Positions 4,827 to 10,926 of a stretch of DNA of 10,926 nt are shown in pieces (positions within the stretch are counted from its first letter, which is position 1; each line of letters opens with the position of its first letter). Both the position numbers and the translations under genes were made by a program. Source of the DNA: Parcubacteria group bacterium. GTDB taxonomy: Bacteria > Patescibacteriota > Minisyncoccia > Moranbacterales > JAKLHP01. The notes below the pieces were generated by a model. It searched no databases and had not been told where the DNA came from. It saw only the letters and a list, made by a program, of their open reading frames with translations. The stretch spans positions 1 through 10,926 of the forward strand of contig JBBABD010000022.1 of assembly GCA_041657845.1 (NCBI GenBank). The letters run 5' to 3'.

Positions 4827-5240
4827 ATGTCAAAACTTCGAAAACTAAAAACCAACGATGAGAAAGGGTTACGGAAACTTTTAAAGCAGCTTACCGGCAA
4901 ACCGATCAAGCTGAATATTAAATCCTTAATTAAGGATAGAGGCATCCATTGTATAATTTTGGAGCATGACGGCAGAGTAATCGGATTTGGGTCATTGATC
5001 TTACACCAAATTCCAACCAAGGGCTTTGTGGCCAGAATTGAAGATGTGGTTGTGCATGAAGAACATCGAGGCAAAGGCCACGGAAGAAAAATTACTGAAG
5101 AATTAATTATGATTGCTAAAAATAAAAAAATAAAAATAATAAATCTTACCAGCAATCCTAAGAGAGAAGAGGCGAGGAAATTATATGAATCTATGGGATT
5201 TGAGCTAATGGAAACAGGGGTGTTCAAATTAGAGCTTTAA
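4827..5240 (+). CDS. GNAT family N-acetyltransferase
   Basis: This 137-aa acetyltransferase transfers an acetyl group from acetyl-CoA to an unknown amine. The GNAT fold is shown by the beta-strand IEDVVVHEEHRG followed by the pyrophosphate-binding loop RGKGHG (81-86) and helix RKITEELIMIAK, then INLTSNPKREEARKLYESMGFE (about 105-126). The ATG lies one base after the iscU stop codon, so the two are co-transcribed and probably translationally coupled. Whether it has a role in Fe-S metabolism is unknown. The substrate cannot be read from the sequence. Confidence 0.88.
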   Translation: MSKLRKLKTNDEKGLRKLLKQLTGKPIKLNIKSLIKDRGIHCIILEHDGRVIGFGSLILHQIPTKGFVARIEDVVVHEEHRGKGHGRKITEELIMIAKNKKIKIINLTSNPKREEARKLYESMGFELMETGVFKLEL

Positions 5241-5248
5241 TAGATACA

Positions 5249-5292
5249 AGAAAACCGCTTATCAGGCAATATCCTTAAACAAGCGGTTTTCT
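5249..5292 (+). terminator. Terminator of the isc operon
   Basis: AGAAAACCGCTT (5249-5260) and AAGCGGTTTTCT (5281-5292) form a perfect 12-bp stem with a 20-nt loop, starting 9 bases after the GNAT stop. The A and T arms make it usable from either strand, which suits its place between converging transcription units. Confidence 0.75.
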
Positions 5293-5302
5293 CTATATCG
5301 AG

Positions 5303-5332
5303 AACGTCGCACATTATACCTTTTGCGACGTT
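5303..5332. repeat. Perfect 9-bp hairpin
   Basis: AACGTCGCA and TGCGACGTT are separated by 12 nt. There is no T-run, so this is not a clear terminator. It could serve as a second, bidirectional hairpin after the isc terminator. Confidence 0.6.
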
Positions 5333-5390
5333 ATAAATATTCTATTTCCAAAATATCTAAAACTTTTAAGACTTCTATCCCAAGTTAAAA

Positions 5391-5423
5391 TATAAATATA
5401 TTGCGTTATGCAATATATTTATA
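5391..5423. repeat. Perfect 14-bp inverted repeat
   Basis: TATAAATATATTGC (5391-5404) pairs with its complement at 5410-5423 around the loop GTTAT. It is AT-rich. It may act as a hairpin at the end of the minus-strand unit or as a protein-binding palindrome. Confidence 0.6.
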
Positions 5424-5641
5424 ATTCCCTATCTCCACACACGTTCTGCCTGCTTTTTCCCCCATGCTTAAAATAAAAAATAATAATAAATAATTTTTTT
5501 ATTTTTAAATTGTTTTCATCCTCTCCTCCAGTGAAGACTCCCCTGCTAATTTTTTAAAAAAATAAAAAACACTTATAATTTTAGCGGGCAGTTTCTTTCT
5601 ATCTGCTTTCTTTGCTACCAAAGGAAACAGAAGATAAAAAG

Positions 5642-6874
5642 TTATTTGTAAATGATCATCTGGTCAATCTTGGTTCCGCTTGAAGGGCTAAGCGATCCGA
5701 CTAAAGCCTTTGAAGTGTCCAAATATAAATTTGCACCCCAGTAGGGATCGTGAACAACATATTTTCCGTTGGACATCTTAGTGTGAATGACGACGTAGTG
5801 CCCCCCGGAACCTTTGGTTTTTTTAATATAAACAATCACCGGATTTTTTTCCTTGAGTTCACTGTCAATTGTGCTCCAGTTTATATTCCCATGAGAATAT
5901 CCTCCGCTAAGAGAAATTTCTCCTCCAAAAGAAGATGACGGCCAATTGATAAGATCGGAACTAAATATTTTTTTACGAGCAAGGGCTCCAGGAGTAATTG
6001 AATCATCGTGATAACTAAAAACCATTGCTACTGCCGTAACTGCGCAGCCATAACTTTTCATTTTGGTTTTCGTGTTTCCGATATTCTGATCTCCCCAGCG
6101 CGAATCTCTTTGTGAATAATACCAACTGGCTGAAGCAGATGCGGAAGAAGGGGGCTTTGAATACGAATCAGCCGAAAGGCCAGCACCCAGCTCATCGATA
6201 TTTACAAGTTCCTGTTTCTGCTCTTCGACTCTCTCCAAGAGTTTTTCGTATTTTGCCTGCTCTCCCTCTGTCTGAAAAACAAGCGCTTCTTTTTGATCCC
6301 TCTTGTCGTTAAGCTCAGAACTCTTCTCCTGAAGCTCGTAAAACAAATCGGTCGCTTCTTTCTTTTTATCCTCTACTGATTTTTTTTCATTTTGAAGCCC
6401 GTCTCTAAGCGATTTTATATTTTTAAGTATTTCATTTGTTTTATCTTCTACTTGAACTAGCCTGTCATCCCTGGCCATAAAAGATGACAAATTTTTATTG
6501 CTAAGAAAAGCTGCAACTACATCTTGATCTTTATTTTCATAATAAACCTGTAAAAGATCTCCCAAAATCTTTCTTTGAAGCTCTATGGAAACTTCTGTTT
6601 CATTTATCTGATTTTCCAACTTATTAATTTTCATATTCAAATTTTCAATCTCTTTCTTCTTTAGTTCTGTCTCATTTTCCAGCTTATTTACCTCGGCTTC
6701 CAGAAGAGCTATTTGATTTTCTAAGGTGTCCTGTTGCTTTTGTTTGATATCGATTATTTGCTGATATATCTTGGCTTTTTCTTCAAGGTCTTTTATTTTT
6801 TGAGCCGTATCGCTAGCTGTGTCAGCCTTAATATATTTAAATGATATAAAAATTGACAAAAACAAAATTGACAA
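5642..6874 (-). CDS. Secreted coiled-coil protein with C39-like peptidase domain
   Basis: The product is about 410 aa, probably secreted or membrane-anchored. It has a hydrophobic N-terminal segment, a long coiled coil (about 20-225) of the kind found N-terminal to PcsB/CwlO-type cell-wall hydrolases, a Ser/Ala/Pro linker (235-250), and a papain-like C39_2 domain. The catalytic Cys is C277 in SYGCAVTAVAMV, the His is H359 in GGHYVVIH, and the Asp is D376 in VHDPYWG. The likely role is cleavage of peptide bonds at the cell surface or in peptidoglycan. The start is uncertain. The codon at 6874 is TTG, and the open frame runs further upstream without ATG, GTG or TTG, reading KKYINIFNGKIKITVLG just before it. 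That is a good lysine-rich signal-peptide start if an ATT codon initiates. A stop lies just upstream of that. Confidence 0.82.
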   Translation of the reverse strand: MSILFLSIFISFKYIKADTASDTAQKIKDLEEKAKIYQQIIDIKQKQQDTLENQIALLEAEVNKLENETELKKKEIENLNMKINKLENQINETEVSIELQRKILGDLLQVYYENKDQDVVAAFLSNKNLSSFMARDDRLVQVEDKTNEILKNIKSLRDGLQNEKKSVEDKKKEATDLFYELQEKSSELNDKRDQKEALVFQTEGEQAKYEKLLERVEEQKQELVNIDELGAGLSADSYSKPPSSASASASWYYSQRDSRWGDQNIGNTKTKMKSYGCAVTAVAMVFSYHDDSITPGALARKKIFSSDLINWPSSSFGGEISLSGGYSHGNINWSTIDSELKEKNPVIVYIKKTKGSGGHYVVIHTKMSNGKYVVHDPYWGANLYLDTSKALVGSLSPSSGTKIDQMIIYK

Positions 6875-6947
6875 CCCTAAAACGGTTATCTTTATTTTTC
6901 CATTAAATATATTTATATATTTTTTAATATTATTAGCTTATTATTTA

Positions 6948-7046
6948 TGTCATTACGGGCTTGACCCGGAATCTACGCTAGTGAATTTACGGAAGTGTAG
7001 ATTCCTGCTCCCCGATTTCTCGAGGACAAGTTTCGCAGGAATGACA
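6948..7046. repeat. Dispersed palindromic repeat, copy 2 (gltX to C39 gap)
   Basis: This 99-bp unit starts TGTCATTAC and ends GGAATGACA, with an inner CGGG-CTTGA-CCCG hairpin. GAATCTACGC and GTAGATTCCTG blocks are shared with copy 3. It begins 7 bases after the gltX stop codon on the minus strand and may act as a processing or termination hairpin there. Confidence 0.8.
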
Positions 7047-7053
7047 TAGGAAA

Positions 7054-8538
7054 TTATTTAAATAATTCTAATCCTTTTTTAATTCTAGCTAGGCTCTCTT
7101 CCTTTCCTAAAACCCAAGCTACTTCAAATGGAGTCGGAGAAAACTTTTGTTCGGTCAAAATCCAACGAAGCGGAAAAAGTAAATCCCCTCTTTTCTCTCC
7201 TGCCTCTTTTAAAAGTTCTTCTTCTATCTTTTCTTTTTTCCACTCGGAAATATTTTCCAAAACCTTTAAAGATTTTTCGAGAAATATTTTTGTTTCTTCG
7301 TCAGTATTTTTCTTCCAGCGAATATCATCTTTGGAATAATTCAGATTATCATTAAAAAAGAATTGATTGCTCTCCCCCACCTCGGATAATTTTTGGAGCC
7401 TGTCTTGTTCGACTGTTAAAACTTTTTTCAGATATTCTTCAGTTTTTCTTTCCGGTTTTGCATTCACAAAAAAATCTTTTTGCTCAAAAAAATTCCGTGC
7501 TTTTTCGAATAGCTCATCAGCGGACATTTTTTTGATATATTGATTATCGATCCAATCCAATTTTTTAACGTCAAAAACCGCTCCCGCTTTATGTACTTTT
7601 TCCAGATTAAATTCTTCAATCAATTCTTCTAAAAGAAAAATTTCCCTGGTGCTACCCTGCCCCGGATTCCATCCCAAAAGCGCTACGAAATTAATTATCG
7701 CTTCTTTGAGATATCCATTTTTAATATAATCTTCCACGGCAACATCGCCCTGCCTTTTCGATAATTTCGATCTGTCAAGATTGAGGAGCAGCGGCAAATG
7801 GGCAAATCTTGGAATTTCCCAGCCAAAATTCTGATAGAGCTGAATATATTTCGGCGTACTGGAAACATATTCTTCTCCGCGAATGACATGAGAAATCTCC
7901 ATTAAATGATCGTCGATAACATTGGCAAAATTATAGGTGGGATAGCCGTCAGATTTCATAAGTATCTGATCATCCAGAAGTTCGTTCTTAATGCTAACTT
8001 TTCCGCGAATAATGTCCTTGTATTCAGTAACGCCTTCTGTATTTATTTTCTGCCGGATGACATATTTTTCCCCATCAGCAATTTTCTTGTCAGCTTCTTC
8101 CTTCGAAAGCTTAAGGCAATAGCGATCATACATTGGCGCTTTTTTCTCAGCCGTTTGCTGATTTCTCATTTCTTCCAATCTTTTGGGAGTGCAAAAACAT
8201 CGATAGGCTGTTCCATTTGCTATCAATTGCTCAACATATTTTTTATATAATCCCAATCTTTCCGATTGGATATATGGGCCAAAATCTCCTCTTTGGATTA
8301 CCTTTCCATCTTCAACAAAAACTCCTTCATCATATTTGAACCCAGTCCAGTTGATAATATGAATTAATTTTTCCAAAGCGTCTTGAACATATCTTTTCTG
8401 GTCGGTGTCTTCGATGCGCAATATAAAATCGCCATTGTTTTGTTTGGCAAAAAGATATCCATACAAAGCGGTGCGAAAATTACCGACGTGCATATATCCC
8501 GTCGGCGACGGCGCAAATCTGACTCTGACTTTATTCAT
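7054..8538 (-). CDS. gltX: Glutamyl-tRNA synthetase
   Basis: This 494-aa class I aminoacyl-tRNA synthetase joins glutamate to tRNA-Glu using ATP in the cytoplasm. The HIGH-type motif is HVGN (17-20) in APSPTGYMHVGN. The KMSKS-type motif is KLSKR (258-262). The glutamate-binding RIEDTD is at 41-46. Zinc-type cysteines C114, C116 and C141 follow the C-x-C-x24-C spacing of bacterial GluRS. Length is normal. Whether it also charges tRNA-Gln cannot be judged here because no gatCAB genes are in view. The ATG lies 8 bases after the stop codon of the two-TM gene, so it is in the same operon as that gene and wecG. Confidence 0.96.
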   Translation of the reverse strand: MNKVRVRFAPSPTGYMHVGNFRTALYGYLFAKQNNGDFILRIEDTDQKRYVQDALEKLIHIINWTGFKYDEGVFVEDGKVIQRGDFGPYIQSERLGLYKKYVEQLIANGTAYRCFCTPKRLEEMRNQQTAEKKAPMYDRYCLKLSKEEADKKIADGEKYVIRQKINTEGVTEYKDIIRGKVSIKNELLDDQILMKSDGYPTYNFANVIDDHLMEISHVIRGEEYVSSTPKYIQLYQNFGWEIPRFAHLPLLLNLDRSKLSKRQGDVAVEDYIKNGYLKEAIINFVALLGWNPGQGSTREIFLLEELIEEFNLEKVHKAGAVFDVKKLDWIDNQYIKKMSADELFEKARNFFEQKDFFVNAKPERKTEEYLKKVLTVEQDRLQKLSEVGESNQFFFNDNLNYSKDDIRWKKNTDEETKIFLEKSLKVLENISEWKKEKIEEELLKEAGEKRGDLLFPLRWILTEQKFSPTPFEVAWVLGKEESLARIKKGLELFK

Positions 8539-8546
8539 AAAATTTA

Positions 8547-8969
8547 TTAAGCAATATTATTTTCCTCTTTTTCTTCTTTATCTTTTTTGATCAGTCTCCA
8601 GTGAAATAAATATATCGGCAAAGCAATGATCATCATCGTGAGTGCATTTACGACATTGTTTTGTCTTTCTTGGCTATAACACTCCCCTTCAGCGTTGTCC
8701 TTTTTCCACTGTTCATAGTCTTTTAATAAATTATCAAGCTGTATTTTTTGATCAGTCGTTGCTACCTCGGCTAAAGAATTTTTATCCAAAGCATAAACCG
8801 GTGGCTGTTGATTGCATCGACTGTATCCGCCTTTTTCCGCCTTGGGAAAAACATACGCCTTAAGGACGGTATTTAAAATTGTTCCCGTTCCAACAGCCAC
8901 AAATATCAAACTGACTAGCGCCGCCACATACAAATAAATTGTTCGAATAAGCTTGGTTTTTGTTGTCAT
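8547..8969 (-). CDS. Small two-TM membrane protein of unknown function
   Basis: I do not recognise a named family with confidence. The N-terminus, LIRTIYLYVAALVSLIFVAVGTG, faintly recalls DUF5671-type membrane proteins. The 140 residues show two hydrophobic helices (about 9-31 and 106-125). Between them is a 75-residue, probably extracytoplasmic loop containing two cysteines (C52, C97) that could form a disulfide. The tail KKDKEEKEENN is highly charged. The start codon overlaps the wecG stop in an ATGA junction, so the two genes are translationally coupled. A role near the envelope with WecG is possible but unproven. Confidence 0.75.
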   Translation of the reverse strand: MTTKTKLIRTIYLYVAALVSLIFVAVGTGTILNTVLKAYVFPKAEKGGYSRCNQQPPVYALDKNSLAEVATTDQKIQLDNLLKDYEQWKKDNAEGECYSQERQNNVVNALTMMIIALPIYLFHWRLIKKDKEEKEENNIA

Positions 8970-9718
8970 ATTATTTTTTTATAAAAAATTATCTTTATTG
9001 GAAAAATTACTACTGCGTTGAAAATTCTGCCAATTCTTTTTGGCTGAAGTATCAATCGCCAAAGCCATTCAACACCAAAAAATTGCATCCATTTTGGCGC
9101 TCTTTTCAGCTTGCCAGTCATATAGTCAAAACTACCCCCTACTCCGACGGCTAGCTTAATATTAGCACATTTTAAGCTATTCAGGAATTTTTCTTGAAAT
9201 GGCACGCCGAAGTTGCAGAAAACAATATCTGCGACTATGTCATTCCCGCGAAAGCGGGAATCTACACTTACATCAATTGACTGCGTAGATTCCTGGTCAA
9301 GCCAGGAATGACAGTTGATATTGGTACCATAAATCTCTAAGTCCGGATAAATTTTTAAAATAGCCTTTTTCGTTTCTTCCCAACCGCTTAACCCCCCGCT
9401 ATTGGCTGCTAAATATATTCTCAACTTTTTTTCATTGGAGATTTTCAAAATTTCCATCATCAGATCAATTCCCATCATACGGCATTTTAATTTTTCTCCA
9501 AATCGCCAAAAAGTAAATCTTATCCCGATACTATCCGCGATATTCAAATCGCAATTATTTAAAATATTCTTGAATTCATTGTCTTTTTGCGCCTTCAAAA
9601 TAAATTCCGGGTTTATAGTTGCAATCTGATAGAACTTATCTTCACTCAAAAAACAAGATATTTTATCTAATATCTCTTTTCTTTCCAAATTATCCACTTT
9701 TACTTCCAAAATTTTCAT
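8966..9718 (-). CDS. WecG/TagA/CpsF glycosyltransferase with in-frame repeat insertion
   Basis: This 250-aa GT26-type enzyme of the WecG/TagA family transfers an N-acetyl-hexosaminuronate or ManNAc-type sugar to a lipid-linked acceptor during surface polymer synthesis. Visible motifs are INPEFILKAQ (36-45), the catalytic-type ADSIGIRF with D62, MGIDLM (82-87), FGVPFQEKFL (170-179), VGVGGSFDYMTGKLKRAP (191-208) and the C-terminal WLWRLILQPKRIGRI, which is the membrane-association segment. Residues about 136-161 (CHSWLDQES through SRFRGNDI) are not family sequence. They are the translation of a 76-bp palindromic repeat, lying between the strand LEIYGTN and the strand ADIVFCNFG. The frame is kept, so a full-length product is possible, but activity is not assured. 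The gene has its own promoter/operator copy upstream at 9740-9769 and overlaps the next gene by 4 bases. Confidence 0.85.
   Translation of the reverse strand: MKILEVKVDNLERKEILDKISCFLSEDKFYQIATINPEFILKAQKDNEFKNILNNCDLNIADSIGIRFTFWRFGEKLKCRMMGIDLMMEILKISNEKKLRIYLAANSGGLSGWEETKKAILKIYPDLEIYGTNINCHSWLDQESTQSIDVSVDSRFRGNDIVADIVFCNFGVPFQEKFLNSLKCANIKLAVGVGGSFDYMTGKLKRAPKWMQFFGVEWLWRLILQPKRIGRIFNAVVIFPIKIIFYKKII
9238..9313. repeat. Dispersed palindromic repeat, copy 3, inside wecG
   Basis: This 76-bp unit has perfect 9-bp outer ends TGTCATTCC and GGAATGACA. It contains an inner CCCGC-GAAA-GCGGG hairpin and a complementary GAATCTAC/GTAGATTC pair. It is translated in frame within the glycosyltransferase as the HSWLDQES...DSRFRGND peptide, a signature known from palindromic repeats in many bacteria. 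Confidence 0.88.
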
Positions 9719-9739
9719 CGATTGATTAAATAGAAATTC

Positions 9740-9769
9740 ACTACAGTATACTGTAATACTGTAGTATTG
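9740..9769. promoter_or_regulatory. Operator copy upstream of wecG
   Basis: This is an exact 30-bp match to 10224-10253. It contains the 14-bp palindrome TACAGTATACTGTA (9742-9755) plus a third half-site TACTGTA, and the wider inverted repeat CTACAGTAT/ATACTGTAG. On the minus strand TATACT inside the palindrome can serve as -10, with GTAACA 17 bases upstream as a weak -35, so a bound protein would block the wecG promoter. The repeat directly abuts the stop codon of the regulator gene. Confidence 0.8.
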
Positions 9770-10204
9770 TTACTTTTTTTTAGCTGCTAAAATATTAGCT
9801 AACATAAAATGTAATGGGTATTTTTTTCTAACCCATTCCCTTGAAAATGGAACTTCTCCATATTTATCAAAATTGCTTAATTCTTTATATTTACTTTTGT
9901 ATTTTTTAATTGCTTCTTTGTATCCTCCAAATCCATTGTTCAGCCACCTTTCTACCTGATTAATTGTTGTGAATCCTATCTTTAATTTTTTTCTTATTTC
10001 GTCCTGGGTAAATCCGTCTAAAAGCATTTTGGCTACCTGTATTCTCCTGGATATCATTACTACCTCGCTAAGAGTCAAAAGATCTTTGAAAAAATTTTTA
10101 ATCTCTTCCCTATTCTTTAACACAGAAACCATAGAATAAAATTCTCCGAGATACTTTTTCTTTTCCTCCTCTGACAAAGCGTTATATTTGACTTTTCCTG
10201 GCAT
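9770..10204 (-). CDS. TrpR/YerC-like DNA-binding regulator
   Basis: This 144-aa protein of the Trp-repressor-like superfamily (YerC/YecD group) has an all-helical N-terminal region EFYSMVSVLKNREEIKNFFKD, then LTLSEVVMISRRIQVAKMLLDGFTQDEIRKKLKIGFTTINQVERWL (about 44-88), holding the helix-turn-helix. The C-terminal extension of about 50 residues is basic and longer than TrpR itself. Whether it senses tryptophan is unknown; YerC-type proteins are not established tryptophan sensors. Identical palindromic 30-bp sites lie in its own promoter and in that of wecG, which strongly suggests autoregulation and control of the wecG operon by this protein. That link is inference from position. Confidence 0.85.
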   Translation of the reverse strand: MPGKVKYNALSEEEKKKYLGEFYSMVSVLKNREEIKNFFKDLLTLSEVVMISRRIQVAKMLLDGFTQDEIRKKLKIGFTTINQVERWLNNGFGGYKEAIKKYKSKYKELSNFDKYGEVPFSREWVRKKYPLHFMLANILAAKKK

Positions 10205-10223
10205 ATTTTTGTATTTGTTATTT

Positions 10224-10253
10224 ACTACAGTATACTGTAATACTGTAGTATTG
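10224..10253. promoter_or_regulatory. Operator copy upstream of the TrpR/YerC-like gene
   Basis: This is identical over 30 bp to 9740-9769 and lies 19 bases before the regulator ATG on the minus strand, compared with 21 bases for wecG. TATACT within the palindrome is a good -10, and TTTTCA 17 bases upstream is a weak -35. A bound regulator would occlude its own promoter. Confidence 0.8.
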
Positions 10254-10287
10254 AAAATCTTACTACATGAATAGTTTTTGATGCTTT

Positions 10288-10830
10288 TTACTTTAACTCA
10301 CAAGATTCCAAAACCGTATACCGCGTTCTTCCTTTCTCAATTTTACTTTCGAAAACATCCACGCTTTCTACCGGAATGGAAATCTTGAAACTTTCCCCTA
10401 TTTTTGGTTTTTCCGAAAGCGCTTTCCATTTGGCTTTGTCTATTTTGCCGAGAGTTATATGCGGTTTAAATTCCTTTCTTTCACTCACAAAAATATCCAA
10501 AGATTTTTCGATATCCGTTTGCAGTTTTCGAAGCTCTTCATTGGCGCCTCCAAAAAGCCAGATTATCTTCGGATTTTCCGGATCCGGACCAACTCCTATT
10601 CCTTCAAAATTAACATCAAAGCTCTCGAAGTTTTGAGCAGCTTCCTTAACCGCCAAACAAACTTCAGCTAAGCTCTCGTCATTAATAAATCCCAAAAACG
10701 ACAAAGTCAGATGAAAATTATCAGGAAGCGACCACTTAATGGGAATTTCCTTCCATTTTTCAATTCTCTGATTTAAGCGTTTTTTGACATCATCCGGCAA
10801 ACTAATGCCGATAAAAATTCTTCTTTGCAT
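10288..10830 (-). CDS. thpR: RNA 2',3'-cyclic phosphodiesterase (2'-5' RNA ligase family)
   Basis: This 180-aa protein of the 2H phosphoesterase superfamily opens 2',3'-cyclic phosphate ends of RNA and can ligate 2'-5' ends in vitro. The two catalytic HxTx motifs are HLTLSFLG (H40, T42) and HITLGKI (H124, T126), the family hallmark. MQRRIFIGISLPDDVKKRL at the start and the length (family about 175-185 aa) are typical. It is separated by 83 bases, including the operator, from the regulator downstream, so the two are probably separate transcripts. The physiological substrate is unknown. Confidence 0.93.
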   Translation of the reverse strand: MQRRIFIGISLPDDVKKRLNQRIEKWKEIPIKWSLPDNFHLTLSFLGFINDESLAEVCLAVKEAAQNFESFDVNFEGIGVGPDPENPKIIWLFGGANEELRKLQTDIEKSLDIFVSERKEFKPHITLGKIDKAKWKALSEKPKIGESFKISIPVESVDVFESKIEKGRTRYTVLESCELK

Positions 10831-10926
10831 TAGCTGATTTTAATTAAATCACAAATTAGTGCTAAAATAAAGGAAACGGTCGATAAAACTTATACCCTAA
10901 ATTTTAACGCTAATCTATGCCAACTA
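10831..10926. other. Upstream region of thpR at the window edge
   Basis: The sequence is AT-rich and holds TTAATTAA-like runs and possible weak -10 boxes on both strands. An ATG at 10917 (ATGCCAACTA) could start a divergent plus-strand gene, but only ten bases are visible and no Shine-Dalgarno site precedes it. Confidence 0.3.

Larger units (their letters stand above)
5293..5641. other. Gene-free stretch with perfect inverted repeats
   Basis: This gap lies between the converging isc operon and the C39 gene. Perfect inverted repeats are AACGTCGCA/TGCGACGTT (5303-5311/5324-5332, 12-nt loop) and a 14-bp repeat (5391-5404/5410-5423, 5-nt loop). An imperfect 12-bp hairpin with loop CTAC lies at 5603-5630. 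Bases 5460-5580 are A/T homopolymer-rich. I see no gene, tRNA or array. Confidence 0.6.

Noticed and set aside
5460..5641. Hidden gene or RNA in the A/T-rich part of the large gap
   Set aside because: There is no open frame with coding character on either strand. The only structure is an imperfect hairpin at 5603-5630 without a T-run.
10917..10926. Start of a divergent plus-strand gene at the right edge
   Set aside because: Only three codons are visible, with no ribosome site or clear promoter, so no gene is called.

Overview
The window looks like a piece of a small-genome, AT-rich bacterium, most likely of the Candidate Phyla Radiation (Patescibacteria). This is an inference from several things seen together: AT-rich genes with weak or absent Shine-Dalgarno sequences, a zinc-ribbon variant of an IS256-type transposase, a coiled-coil/C39 surface protein of a kind familiar from that group, and dispersed palindromic repeats beginning TGTCAT and ending ATGACA. 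There is no rRNA or marker set here to fix the lineage.

Layout. Bases 1-1033 are a complete IS element with a minus-strand transposase and 26-bp inverted ends. Its N-terminal zinc ribbon can only be reached through an A8 slippery run. Bases 1034 to about 2500 hold an IS110-type (DEDD/serine) recombinase gene at 1374-2381 with structured sequence on both sides. Bases 2539-5292 carry a plus-strand iron-sulfur operon: iscR, iscS, iscU and a GNAT acetyltransferase, with a promoter, an operator candidate and a terminator. Bases 5293-5641 are a gene-free stretch with perfect inverted repeats. Bases 5642-10830 are all minus strand. In transcription order they are thpR (10830), a TrpR/YerC-like regulator (10204), a WecG/TagA glycosyltransferase (9718), a two-TM protein (8969), gltX (8538) and a coiled-coil/C39 peptidase (6874).

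The most unusual signal is in and around the IS110-type gene. Six hairpin modules, four upstream (1052-1323) and two downstream (2384-2498), share one design: an outer stem of 7-14 bp, a symmetric 12/12-nt internal loop, and a short capping hairpin. Each loop strand, read with its flanking pair, is CTA-N9-TG (11 of 12 exact, the twelfth TTA-N9-TG). The frame is constant and the N9 segments all differ. IS110-family recombinases are known to be directed by bridge RNAs whose internal loops carry split guides for target and donor DNA (e.g. IS621, two loops). Six guide-like modules on both sides of one recombinase is not an arrangement I know, and it is the best candidate here for an undescribed RNA-guided recombination system. 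Guide function is inference.

Three other signals stand out. A perfect 30-bp direct repeat containing palindromic half-sites sits in the promoters of both the TrpR-like regulator and wecG, implying an autoregulated two-promoter circuit. A 76-bp palindromic repeat is inserted in frame inside wecG, adding about 26 residues. A 4-copy heptamer tandem repeat lies inside iscS, where slippage would shift the frame.
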